From positions 1 to 64,000 of the forward strand of contig PGYV01000015.1 of assembly GCA_002839855.1 (NCBI GenBank): a stretch of DNA of 64,000 nucleotides, in the 5' to 3' direction. Shown one piece after another: positions 27,179 through 35,562 of the stretch. Numbering within the stretch: position 1 is the first letter of the stretch; every line of letters begins with the position of its first letter. Source of the stretch: Candidatus Goldiibacteriota bacterium HGW-Goldbacteria-1. Lineage in GTDB: Bacteria; Oederibacteriota; PGYV01. The position numbers and the translations under genes are program-made. The notes below the pieces were generated by a model. It saw nothing but the letters and a program-made list of their open reading frames with translations, did no database searches and was not told the origin of the DNA.

Positions 27179-28054
27179 TTGAAAATAAGCGAAATATTAA
27201 AGAATAAAGAGTTTGTTTTTTCCATGGAGATTTTTCCGCCAAAGCCGGATTCGGATATATCGGTAATTTATAATACACTGGACGGGCTTAAGGATTTAAA
27301 GCCTGATTTTATAAGCATTACCTTTGGCGCCGGCGGCGGCACCCGTTCAAGGACTGTGGAAATAGCGGAGCGTATTGAAAACCATTATAAAATACCCTGC
27401 ATGGCACACCTTACCTGCATTGGCGCCACAAAAGATTCCATTACAGGTATATTAAATGAACTGCAATCAAAGAATATTCAGAATATAATGGCGCTAAGGG
27501 GCGACCTGCCTGAAGGTGTTAAAGACCCGCTGAAAGATTTCAAGTACGCATCTGACCTTGTTAAATTTATAAAGAATAAATGGGATTTCTGTGTGGGTGT
27601 AGCCGGATACCCTGAAAAACACCCTGAAGCAAAAGATATAAAAGTGGATATAGAAAATCTTAAGAATAAAGTTGAAGCAGGGGCTTCTTTTATCACCACT
27701 CAGTTGTTTTTAAATGATGACCATTACTTCAATTTTGTTAAATTGGCCAGGGAAGCGGGAATCAAAGTGCCTGTTCTGCCGGGAATAATGACAGCAACAA
27801 AGATTTCAAGCCTTGAACGCATGACAAAGATGTGCGGAGTGGAGATACCGGAGCGCTTTAAAATCGCCACTTCCACCTGCGCTATTGACAACCCTGTATG
27901 TGATGAAACCGTAAAATATACAGTAGGGCAGATAAACCACCTTATAAAAAACGGGGTGCCCGGTATTCATCTGTACACCATGAACAGGGTGGAACAGAAC
28001 AGGCACATATATAATGAATCCGATATTTCCAAATTAAGGAACGGCAATGTTTAA
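27179..28054 (+). CDS. metF: 5,10-methylenetetrahydrofolate reductase
   Basis: TTG start with GAAAGGGGC upstream; 291 residues, the usual bacterial length. FSMEIFPPKPD, SITFGAGGGTRSRT, HLTCIGAT, IMALRGDLPEG and a middle GASFITTQLFLNDDHYF are MetF signatures. The enzyme uses FAD and makes 5-methyl-THF for methionine synthesis; in acetogens it also serves the Wood-Ljungdahl pathway. No other folate gene is adjacent. It overlaps fluC by 8 bp. Confidence 0.94.
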   Translation: MKISEILKNKEFVFSMEIFPPKPDSDISVIYNTLDGLKDLKPDFISITFGAGGGTRSRTVEIAERIENHYKIPCMAHLTCIGATKDSITGILNELQSKNIQNIMALRGDLPEGVKDPLKDFKYASDLVKFIKNKWDFCVGVAGYPEKHPEAKDIKVDIENLKNKVEAGASFITTQLFLNDDHYFNFVKLAREAGIKVPVLPGIMTATKISSLERMTKMCGVEIPERFKIATSTCAIDNPVCDETVKYTVGQINHLIKNGVPGIHLYTMNRVEQNRHIYNESDISKLRNGNV

Positions 28055-28436
28055 TAAAATACTTATGGTGGCGGCGGGCGGCGGCCTTGGCGCGGTTGCC
28101 AGATTTGCTGTAACACACCTTGTAAATCAGGCGTTTCCGGGAACTCTTATCTCTCATTGGGGCACTCTTGCGGTTAATCTTGCGGGTTCTTTTCTGATAG
28201 GTGTCCTGTTTTCCACTGTGCAGGGAGTGCCGCATTTTAACCACCTGTGGCTTTTTTTCGCGGTGGGATTTATGGGCGCGTTTACCACTTTTTCATCATA
28301 CGCGCTGGAAATGCATAACCAGCTTGGCGCGGGTATGTATAAAGACGCGGCGCTTAATTTTTTGCTGAACAATATTGGCGCTGTGCTTATGGTGTTTGCG
28401 GGTATAATGCTTGTTAAGATGATAAAAGGACAATAA
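28047..28436 (+). CDS. fluC: Fluoride ion channel FluC (CrcB)
   Basis: 129 residues with four predicted membrane helices. GGGLGAVARF, GTLAVNLAGSFLIGV and GFMGAFTTFSSYALE are the conserved CrcB/FluC motifs (fluoride-permeation Phe/Thr/Ser residues). It exports fluoride and works as a dual-topology dimer. It overlaps metF by 8 bp, so translation is coupled; no fluoride riboswitch was noticed upstream of the operon. Confidence 0.93.
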   Translation: MFNKILMVAAGGGLGAVARFAVTHLVNQAFPGTLISHWGTLAVNLAGSFLIGVLFSTVQGVPHFNHLWLFFAVGFMGAFTTFSSYALEMHNQLGAGMYKDAALNFLLNNIGAVLMVFAGIMLVKMIKGQ

Positions 28437-28454
28437 TAAAATAAGAGGTTTTCT

Positions 28455-29267
28455 ATGAAAATAGATTTTCACACCCATTTTTTTCCTGATGAAATCGCGG
28501 AAAAAACAATTAGGCATCTTGAAAACCTTGGCAATATAAAAGGGTATGGAAACGGTGATTTATTGTCTCTGCGGCAGTATATGAAAGAAGACGGAATAAC
28601 TTTGTCGGTTAATGTGCCTGCCGCCACAAAGCCGCAGCAGGTGGTTGGAATAAACAGGCGCATGGTTGAATTCAACAAAGCCGGGAATAAAGATATAATT
28701 TGTTTTGGCGCAATGCACCCTTATTTTAATACAATAGGCAGTTTTGAAGATGAAATTCAGTTTTTATCCGATAACGGCATTAAGGGGATTAAGATGCACC
28801 CGGAGTATCAGCAGTTTTACCCTGATGACGGAAGGGTAAAAAAAGTTTATAAGACCTGCGCCAAATTAGGCATGATAATTTTATTTCACGCGGGCGCGGA
28901 CTGTGCTTTTGACGAGAACGATGTAAAAGGCACGCCTCAGCGTTTTGCCGGGGTGGCTGATACCTATCCGCAGCTAAAAATGGTGCTTGCGCATATGGGC
29001 GGCTATCACCTGTGGGATGACGTTTACAGGTATTTAGTCGGAAAAAATGTTTATTTTGACACGGCATTCTGTGATGAAATGGAAGACACTGCTTTTACCA
29101 ACATAATAAAAGACCACGGAGAGGATAGAATAGTTCTTGGTTCTGATTTTCCGTGGGAACGCCCCGCGAAAATGATAACGAAAATTGAAAGGTGTTTTTC
29201 TGAAAGTGAAATTAAAGAAAAAATATACCATCTAAACGCCGAAAAACTTCTGGGTATTAATATTTAA
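28455..29267 (+). CDS. Amidohydrolase family 2 metal-dependent hydrolase/decarboxylase (copy 1)
   Basis: 270 residues, PF04909-type TIM barrel. Metal and catalytic motifs: DFHTHFF (HxH), GIKMHPEYQQFYPDD, LFHAGAD (His), LAHMGGY (His) and LGSDFPW (Asp). Relatives include lactonases and non-oxidative decarboxylases. It begins the run of genes leading to a split transketolase and a RuBisCO-like protein. The next gene is a paralogue whose start codon overlaps this stop codon (TAATG). The substrate is unknown. Confidence 0.85.
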   Translation: MKIDFHTHFFPDEIAEKTIRHLENLGNIKGYGNGDLLSLRQYMKEDGITLSVNVPAATKPQQVVGINRRMVEFNKAGNKDIICFGAMHPYFNTIGSFEDEIQFLSDNGIKGIKMHPEYQQFYPDDGRVKKVYKTCAKLGMIILFHAGADCAFDENDVKGTPQRFAGVADTYPQLKMVLAHMGGYHLWDDVYRYLVGKNVYFDTAFCDEMEDTAFTNIIKDHGEDRIVLGSDFPWERPAKMITKIERCFSESEIKEKIYHLNAEKLLGINI

Positions 29268-30076
29268 TGAGAATAATTGACACGCACACACATTTTTTTA
29301 CTGATGACAGAAGTCCGTCGGATAAAGAATATCTTAAATCGGAAGGTTTGATACTGGAAGGTAATGACGGGGAGTTGGAAGGGCTGAAAAAGTTTATGAA
29401 AGCAGACGGTATATCTGTTTCGGTAAATGCCCCTATTGCTTTGTCGCATCAGGCGTGTTTAAAAGTCAACAGAATGATGATTGAATTTAATAAGAAACAG
29501 AAAAATGTAATATGTCTTGGTACAATGCATCCTTCCATGGGCAAGTTGGTGTTTGAAGAAGCGCAGTTTCTGGCAGAAAGCGGGATAAAAGGTGTTAAGA
29601 TGCATCCGCAGATACAGGGTTTCTACCCGGATGATAATAATATGAAAGATATATATGAAGCGTGCGAAAAAAACGGCCTCTATATGCTGCAGCACGCCGG
29701 CGCGGGAGCAGAGGCGGATTTTGACCGTGAAAAAATAAAAGGCATACCTGAAAGATTTAAAAATGTCATCGATACTTATCCGGGGTTAAAACTTGTAATA
29801 GCTCACATGGGCGGGCTTAATATGTGGGGTGATGCCATGAAATATCTGTGCGGAAAAAACGTCCTGTTTGACACCGCTTATTGCACGGTTATGGAAGAGG
29901 AATTATTGACGGAAGTTGTTAAAGCCCATGGCGCGGATAAAATATTATTTGGGTCAGATTTCCCGTGGGTGAGGGCGTCTGAGATAACGGAAAAGTTGAC
30001 ACTGTGTATTAATAACGAAGAAGACAGAAAGAAGATATTTCACATGAATGCATGTGCGTTATTGGGGATAGAATGA
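29267..30076 (+). CDS. Amidohydrolase family 2 metal-dependent hydrolase/decarboxylase (copy 2)
   Basis: 269 residues and all the motifs of the preceding paralogue: DTHTHFF, GVKMHPQIQGFYPDDN, LQHAGAG, IAHMGGL, FGSDFPW. The stop/start overlap shows translational coupling. Two paralogous amidohydrolases side by side suggest either sequential steps on related lactones or amides, or a heteromeric enzyme. This is inference; the sequence shows only intact metal-binding residues in both. Confidence 0.85.
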   Translation: MRIIDTHTHFFTDDRSPSDKEYLKSEGLILEGNDGELEGLKKFMKADGISVSVNAPIALSHQACLKVNRMMIEFNKKQKNVICLGTMHPSMGKLVFEEAQFLAESGIKGVKMHPQIQGFYPDDNNMKDIYEACEKNGLYMLQHAGAGAEADFDREKIKGIPERFKNVIDTYPGLKLVIAHMGGLNMWGDAMKYLCGKNVLFDTAYCTVMEEELLTEVVKAHGADKILFGSDFPWVRASEITEKLTLCINNEEDRKKIFHMNACALLGIE

Positions 30077-30183
30077 GTTTGTAAGTCTTGTGTTTTTTTG
30101 CAGTGTTTAAATTTCATCACGTATTTTTAACTTTATCCTTTGTCTGTTATCTGTTAATATTACTTAATAACACGGAGGATATA

Positions 30184-31101
30184 ATGTCAAAACCTGAATT
30201 AAGCTGGCAGGAAAAAGCTAAAAATATGGCATCCGGGATAAGAAGGCGGGTGCTTGAACATACAATAAAAAATAACGGCGGATATATGAGCCAGGCGTGC
30301 TCTTCCGCGGAAATCTTTGCGGCTTTATACAGCAAAATATTAAAACTTGAACCTTCCAAAGGCCCCCTTGAACCAAAACCCTATGCGGGAGTGCCCGGTT
30401 CTGTAAATTCCAAATATTCCACCGGTGCTTATATGCACGGCGCAAAAAACCCTGAATATGACAGGTTTATATTATCTCCCACGCATTACTCGCTTGTGCT
30501 TTATGCCGCGCTTATAGAGGCGGGCAGAATGTCGGAAAATTCCCTTGACCAGTTTAACCGCGACGGGTCATCTGTTGAAATGATAGGCGCGGAGCATTCC
30601 CCCGGAATGGAAGTAATGACAGGGTCTTTAGGGCAGGGTCTTGGCCAGGCAGCCGGTATTGCGCTTGCCAGAAAAATGAAAAAAGAAGAGGGCAGAGTAA
30701 TTGTCATGATGTCAGACGGCGAATTTCAGATAGGAATGACATGGGAATCGCTGCAGTTCATGTCACATCATAAACTTGATAATATGGTGATAATTGTGGA
30801 TGTAAATAAACAGCAGTGTGACGGCGCGGTAAATTTAGTTATGAAAATTGACCCGCTGGACAAAAGGCTGGAAGCTTTTGGGGCAAGGGTTTTTAAATTG
30901 TACGGGCATAATATTAATGAACTTGCGTCCCGGGCGGAATTAAGGCCGGACGGCAGGGTGCTGGTAATACTTGCGGAAACTGACCCGTGCCAGGGGCTTT
31001 CTTTATTAAGCGCGAATGCGCCCAAACTTCATTACTTAAGGTTTAAAAGCGCTGAAGAAAAAGCTAAATACGAAGAAGTGTTAAAGGGTATGGTGGAATA
31101 A
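30184..31101 (+). CDS. Transketolase-like protein, N-terminal (ThDP-binding) subunit
   Basis: An upstream in-frame ATG at 30088 would add a hydrophobic tail; CGGAGGAT at 30174-30181 supports ATG 30184 (305 residues). MMSDGEFQIGMTWESLQFMS starts the thiamine diphosphate GDG/SDG motif, followed by IIVDVNKQQCDG (the Asn). GSLGQGLGQAAGIALARKM is the conserved transketolase N-domain motif. It forms the enzyme together with the next gene, whose start overlaps its stop. Split transketolases transfer two-carbon ketol units; some act on unusual sugars such as apulose phosphate. Confidence 0.9.
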   Translation: MSKPELSWQEKAKNMASGIRRRVLEHTIKNNGGYMSQACSSAEIFAALYSKILKLEPSKGPLEPKPYAGVPGSVNSKYSTGAYMHGAKNPEYDRFILSPTHYSLVLYAALIEAGRMSENSLDQFNRDGSSVEMIGAEHSPGMEVMTGSLGQGLGQAAGIALARKMKKEEGRVIVMMSDGEFQIGMTWESLQFMSHHKLDNMVIIVDVNKQQCDGAVNLVMKIDPLDKRLEAFGARVFKLYGHNINELASRAELRPDGRVLVILAETDPCQGLSLLSANAPKLHYLRFKSAEEKAKYEEVLKGMVE

Positions 31102-32108
31102 TGGAAATTCTATCACGCGTACATCAGAAAAATCTTGTGTCCTGGGCAAGGGACAGGGAAAATGTCCTTGTATTGTCCGCGGACCTTACAGGTTCGTGCG
31201 AAGCTGACCTTTTCAGGGACACGTATCCGTCGCGTTTTATTTCCTGCGGAATTGCGGAGCAGAATATGATGTCGGTTGCCGGAGGCCTTGCAAGGGAAGG
31301 GTTTATACCTTTAGTTCATACATTCGCGGTTTTTATTTACAGAAGGGCTTATGACCAGATTGCGATGTCTGTGGCATATCCCAACCTTCCCGTTAAAATG
31401 TTTGGTTTTCTTCCCGGAATTGTAACGCCGGGCGGCGCCACGCATCAGGCAATTGAAGACGTATCTGTAATGAGGGCGCTGCCAAATATGACAATACTTG
31501 AAACAGGGGACGCCACAGATGTGGAAAGCGTGCTTGATGTAATGAGAAATGTTAACGGCCCGGTTTATATCAGAATGTTAAGAGGCGAACTGCCGCGCCT
31601 TTTTTCCGCGGATGAGCCCATGAAGTTTGACACGCCCAGAATAGTAAGCAAAGGTACGGATGTGACAATAATATCATCGGGTATTTGCACGGAAGAAACC
31701 CTGCGCGCATGTGCGGCTATGAAGAAAAAAGGGGTGTCTGTAAATCACGTGCATGTTTCCACGTTGAAACCATTTAATAATAAAATGTACGCGGACATAA
31801 TTAATACCGGTAAATACGGAGTTATAACGGTTGAAAATCATACTACTACCGGCGGTCTGGGTACAATAGTTGCGGAAAAAGCCGTAGCCTGCGGTATTAA
31901 TAAAAGAATGGCAAGGCTGGGTTTAAGGGATACCTTTACACACGGCGCAAGCAGGCCATATCTTATGAAAGAGCACGGCTTTGATGCCGCTGCGATAATA
32001 CATGCTGTGGAGAAACTGACAGGAAATAAGCTGAATATTTCCGATGATGAACTTGCTAAAGTCAGGATAGAAGCTGTTCATTCCGAAGCAAAAGCCGAAG
32101 GCCTTTAA
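31101..32108 (+). CDS. Transketolase-like protein, C-terminal subunit
   Basis: 335 residues. FISCGIAEQNMMSVAGGLAR holds the catalytic Glu of the pyrimidine-binding domain, and a transketolase C-terminal domain follows (GVITVENHTTTGGLGTIVAE). The start codon overlaps the stop of the N-subunit (TAATG), so the two are made in equal amounts. Closely similar layouts are called TktB, AptB or DXS-like; the residues alone do not say which. It lies 31 bp upstream of the SMR gene. Confidence 0.9.
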   Translation: MEILSRVHQKNLVSWARDRENVLVLSADLTGSCEADLFRDTYPSRFISCGIAEQNMMSVAGGLAREGFIPLVHTFAVFIYRRAYDQIAMSVAYPNLPVKMFGFLPGIVTPGGATHQAIEDVSVMRALPNMTILETGDATDVESVLDVMRNVNGPVYIRMLRGELPRLFSADEPMKFDTPRIVSKGTDVTIISSGICTEETLRACAAMKKKGVSVNHVHVSTLKPFNNKMYADIINTGKYGVITVENHTTTGGLGTIVAEKAVACGINKRMARLGLRDTFTHGASRPYLMKEHGFDAAAIIHAVEKLTGNKLNISDDELAKVRIEAVHSEAKAEGL

Positions 32109-32138
32109 CAAATACCGTTAAAAAATCAGGAGAACACT

Positions 32139-32456
32139 ATGGACTGGATAATTCTGTTTATTGCAGGCATATTTGAAACGGCGTGGGCGCTGACACTTAA
32201 ATACACGCAGGGATTTACAAAACCCATGTTCAGCGTGATTACCGTTATTTTTATGGTAATAAGTTTCTTTCTGCTTTCATACGCGTTAAAGACAATTCCG
32301 GTGGGCACGGCATACGCGGTGTGGACGGGAATCGGAGCGCTTGGCGTGGCAATTATCGGTATAGTGTTTTTGGCAGAGCCTGTTAACGCCATGCGTATTA
32401 TCAGCCTGCTATTGGTGGTGGCCGGTGTTGCCGGATTAAGGCTGGCGGGAAAATAG
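32139..32456 (+). CDS. sugE: SMR family exporter of the SugE/Gdx (guanidinium) type
   Basis: 105 residues with four membrane helices. MDWIILFIAGIFETAWALTL carries the essential Glu13; KYTQGF and PVGTAYAVWTGIGALGVAI match the Gdx/SugE subclass more than EmrE. Gdx proteins export guanidinium in exchange for protons as antiparallel dimers. No guanidine riboswitch was noticed. It lies between the transketolase and the RuBisCO-like gene, whose GTG start overlaps its stop by 1 bp. Confidence 0.9.
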   Translation: MDWIILFIAGIFETAWALTLKYTQGFTKPMFSVITVIFMVISFFLLSYALKTIPVGTAYAVWTGIGALGVAIIGIVFLAEPVNAMRIISLLLVVAGVAGLRLAGK

Positions 32457-33574
32457 TGGATAAGACAAAATGGTTTACCGCGCAGTACGCCATTACCGCG
32501 GGGAATATGGCGGAGGCTAAAGAGCGCGCTTTTGATATCTGCGTGGAGCAGACTGTTGAATTTCCTTATGACCTGATAAAGAAAAAAAGTATCAAAGAAA
32601 ATATTGTCGGAAAAATAAGTTCTTTAAGTGAGATTAAAAAAGGTTTTTATAAAGCGGAAATATTATTTCCGTCTGCCGCGGCGGGTAATGAATTAACCCA
32701 GCTTTTAAATGTCCTGTTCGGCAATATCAGCATAAAACCCGGAATCAGACTTGAAAGATTTAATCTTACAGGCGCCATGTCAAAAACTTTTAGCGGCCCG
32801 CGTTTCGGGGTTAAAGGGATAAAAAAAATAACCGGCAATAAAAAACGCCCGCTTGTATGTTCCGCTTTAAAGCCAATGGGAACAAGTGTTAAAGAACTGG
32901 CGGAACTTGCATATAAATTTGCGCTTGGCGGAATAGACATCATTAAAGACGACCATGGCCTTGCTGATCAGAAATTTTCACCTTTTAATGAAAGGGTAAA
33001 AAGGTGCACGGAAGCGGTCAGGAAAGCAAATAAGCAGACCGGATACAATACGGTATATATGCCAAATGTTACAGGGGACGGGGCAGAGACTTTAAAGAGG
33101 GCAAAGTTTGCGTCAAAGTGCGGAGCAGGCGCGGTAATAATTTCAGGGGCGCTTTCAGGTTTTGCTTCCATTTTTGAAGTATCGAAGGATACTAAAGTAA
33201 ACGTGCCTGTCTTTTTTCACCCGGCTTTTGCCGGCAGTTTTACATCATGCCAAAATTCTGGTATAAGCCATTATGCCCTGTACGGGCAGCTTACAAGGCT
33301 GTCAGGCGCGGACGCGGCTATCTTTCCAAGCTACGGCGGACGGTTTTCTTTTTCAAAAGAGGAATGCAGAAGCATTGTTAATGGCTGTACTGATAAATTT
33401 GGGAAAGCAAAGTCCATCATGCCGGCGCCGGGCGGCGGTATGACGGTTGAACGCGCGGCAGAACTTAAGCAATTCTACGGTAATGATGCTGTATTTCTTA
33501 TCGGCGGGGGATTATTCAGGCACAGTGATGATATAACCAAAAGCGTAAGGGATTTCATTTCCTGTTTAATATAA
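32456..33574 (+). CDS. RuBisCO-like protein (form IV, KDDH clade)
   Basis: GTG start; 372 residues. RuBisCO large-subunit fold: ALKPMG contains K139 (equivalent to the first active-site Lys), and GGIDIIKDDHGL carries K164-D165-D166-H167. The metal-site Glu of true RuBisCO (KDDE) is His here, and the second Lys of KPK is absent, so carboxylation of RuBP is not expected. HPAFAGSFTS and PSYGGRFSFS mark the His and phosphate-binding loops. Known KDDH-type relatives decarboxylate or isomerise sugar-acid phosphates; a related role is inferred. It is the last gene of the 28.4-33.6 kb run, followed by a TetR gene. Confidence 0.88.
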   Translation: MDKTKWFTAQYAITAGNMAEAKERAFDICVEQTVEFPYDLIKKKSIKENIVGKISSLSEIKKGFYKAEILFPSAAAGNELTQLLNVLFGNISIKPGIRLERFNLTGAMSKTFSGPRFGVKGIKKITGNKKRPLVCSALKPMGTSVKELAELAYKFALGGIDIIKDDHGLADQKFSPFNERVKRCTEAVRKANKQTGYNTVYMPNVTGDGAETLKRAKFASKCGAGAVIISGALSGFASIFEVSKDTKVNVPVFFHPAFAGSFTSCQNSGISHYALYGQLTRLSGADAAIFPSYGGRFSFSKEECRSIVNGCTDKFGKAKSIMPAPGGGMTVERAAELKQFYGNDAVFLIGGGLFRHSDDITKSVRDFISCLI

Positions 33575-33596
33575 TCCGTGTCTTGGGGGCAGATAT

Positions 33597-33671
33597 ATGA
33601 CCGGGTGGTCATTTAATTGTTGACTTTTTAATTGAAATCTTGTATAAATCATTTAATGACCACGTGGTCAT
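33597..33671 (+). promoter_or_regulatory. TetR-controlled promoter flanked by two operators
   Basis: Operator 1 ATGACCGGGTGGTCAT (33597-33612) and operator 2 ATGACCACGTGGTCAT (33656-33671) share ATGACC-N4-GGTCAT; operator 2 is a perfect palindrome. Between them are TTGACT (33620-33625) and TATAAA (33643-33648), 17 nt apart. Operator 2 covers the expected transcription start. The GGAGG ribosome site of the TetR gene follows at 33673. Confidence 0.88.
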
Positions 33672-33682
33672 TGGAGGATTGA

Positions 33683-34330
33683 TTGCCAAAGATACAGGAA
33701 AAGCACTTATTTAAAAGGTTAAGCCCGGACAAACAGGAGCGCATAATGCATGCCTGTATAGACGAGTTCGCCAAAGCCGGATATACCAATGCTTCCACCA
33801 ATAAAATGGCAAAGGCGGCGGGAATTTCAAAAGGCAGCCTTTTTAAGTACTTTTCCAGCAAGAAAGAGTTATATGTTGAAGTTATAGACCACATTCTGGA
33901 GGATTTTTTTGGTTATGTACAGTCCAAGGATTACTATCTGGAAGAGAAAGACATTCTTGAAAGGCTGAAACTGGTAACCAAAGAGACATATTCTTTTTTC
34001 AGGAAGAAGACAAGCCTGTTTAAGGTGCTTATGCGGGTTAAGACCGAGGGCGGAATGAATGTTATGGAACATTTGAAAGAGCGCTGGGAGCCGAAGGTCG
34101 CGTTTTTTTACGGCAGGTTTTTTTCAGGCGTTGATTTTTCAAAGCTGGCTTTGTCACAGGAAGAATTTATCAGGCTCTGGAACTGGATAGATTACGCGAT
34201 AGATTCGGAAGTGCTTTCGGATTTAGGCGGCGAGTTTACAATGGATGACATAGAAGCTGCCTACGAAAACAGGCTTGGGCTTATTTACAGGGTTTTTAAA
34301 GACGGAATATATAAAAAGGAGAAAAAATAA
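33683..34330 (+). CDS. TetR/AcrR family transcriptional regulator
   Basis: TTG start, 215 residues. The N-terminal helix-turn-helix reads RIMHACIDEFAKAGYTNAST followed by NKMAKAAGISKGSLFKYF, the standard TetR DNA-binding core; the C-terminal half is a divergent ligand domain. Two palindromes flank its own promoter, so it is very likely autoregulated and controls the transporter genes that follow with overlapping start codons. The inducer is unknown, probably a lipophilic compound. Confidence 0.92.
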   Translation: MPKIQEKHLFKRLSPDKQERIMHACIDEFAKAGYTNASTNKMAKAAGISKGSLFKYFSSKKELYVEVIDHILEDFFGYVQSKDYYLEEKDILERLKLVTKETYSFFRKKTSLFKVLMRVKTEGGMNVMEHLKERWEPKVAFFYGRFFSGVDFSKLALSQEEFIRLWNWIDYAIDSEVLSDLGGEFTMDDIEAAYENRLGLIYRVFKDGIYKKEKK

Positions 34331-35562
34331 TGTTTTTCTTTCTTAAACTTGCTTATGGGAATATCACCAAGAATCTAAGGAATTCGCTTACGATTATTAT
34401 TGCGGTTTTTATCAGCGTGTTTTTCATGGAGTTTACAGTCGGGTATATGGACGGTTTTAAAATGAAGCTTTTAAAAGAAGGCCTTGATCTGGTGGGACAC
34501 GTAAAAATATATAACAAAATGTATAAAGAGAACCTTGATTTTTCGCCCGTGGAATACAATATCCCCATTAACGACGGGTTAATGAAAAAAATTAAAGATA
34601 TCCCGGGTTTTAAGGATGTAAGGGCGGAAATAAATTTTGGAGTGCTTGCAAGCACCGGAGATTTAAGCCAGGAAACACTGGTTAAGGCAATAGACCTTTC
34701 CCGAAAGGATGAAGTTTACGCTCCGCGCGTGAAGAATATCAGGCAGGGCAGGTATCCTTCGGCTGAAAATGAAATAGCCATCGGTTATAAAATGGCTCAG
34801 ATACTGAAAGTTAAAGAAGGGGATTCTTTAGTGCTTTTTGGGCTGGACAGTTACGGCGGTATGAACGCCGTGGAAGGCGTGATTACCGGAATATTTAATA
34901 ACTTTAATCCGCCGGAAGATGAAAAACTTATATTGTGTTCGCTTGAACTGGCGCAGAGATTTCTTGGAATAGAAGGCACGGCAACAGAACTGTTTGTTAA
35001 TCTAAATGACTCGCTTGCCGCCAAAGACGCGGCAAAGGCGTTAAGGGAAAAACTTCCGCCTGAATATACCGTGAATTCATGGGAAGACGAACAGCCTATG
35101 CTTGTATACGCTTTTCAGTCTATGGATGTCGCGACATTTATGATATGCGCTATTATTCTTGTGGCCGCGGCTTTCGGCATAGTAAATTCTTTCCTTATGA
35201 ACATTATGGGAAGGATGCCGGAATTCGGAGTGCTGCGCGCAATGGGCGTGTCCAGGATGCAGCTTGTGCTTATGATTTTGTCGGAATCTTTCGCGCTTGG
35301 ACTTATCGGGACGGCGGCAGGCATGCTGCCCGCTGTGGCGATTGTGGCTTATTTTCAGAAGCACCCCATTAATTATGAAAAAATGGGAGATATGATGGAA
35401 AGCATGGGCGGTATAGACGCGATGATAGGGACAGCGCTTACATTTGAATCCGCAGCGGCTGTTTTTGTGACCGGTGTGCTTATATCTGTGGCGGCTTCGC
35501 TGTATCCGGCTTTATCGGCAGCGCGCAGAAAACCTGTAGAGATACTGAGGGTGCTTGAATGA
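34330..35562 (+). CDS. FtsX/LolE-type ABC transporter permease (1)
   Basis: 410 residues. One N-terminal membrane helix (ITKNLRNSLTIIIAVFISVF), a large periplasmic domain, then three C-terminal helices around ICAIILVAAAFGIVNSFLM and the permease motif PEFGVLRAMGVSR. This is the MacB/LolC-LolE/FtsX topology. Its ATG overlaps the TetR stop by 1 bp and the next permease by 4 bp. Together with the LolA-like, barrel and ATPase genes downstream it probably moves a lipid or lipoprotein to the outer membrane. Confidence 0.88.
   Translation: MFFFLKLAYGNITKNLRNSLTIIIAVFISVFFMEFTVGYMDGFKMKLLKEGLDLVGHVKIYNKMYKENLDFSPVEYNIPINDGLMKKIKDIPGFKDVRAEINFGVLASTGDLSQETLVKAIDLSRKDEVYAPRVKNIRQGRYPSAENEIAIGYKMAQILKVKEGDSLVLFGLDSYGGMNAVEGVITGIFNNFNPPEDEKLILCSLELAQRFLGIEGTATELFVNLNDSLAAKDAAKALREKLPPEYTVNSWEDEQPMLVYAFQSMDVATFMICAIILVAAAFGIVNSFLMNIMGRMPEFGVLRAMGVSRMQLVLMILSESFALGLIGTAAGMLPAVAIVAYFQKHPINYEKMGDMMESMGGIDAMIGTALTFESAAAVFVTGVLISVAASLYPALSAARRKPVEILRVLE

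Noticed and set aside
28047-28436. Fluoride riboswitch upstream of fluC
   Set aside because: The gene overlaps metF by 8 bp, leaving no leader of its own, and none was recognised before metF.
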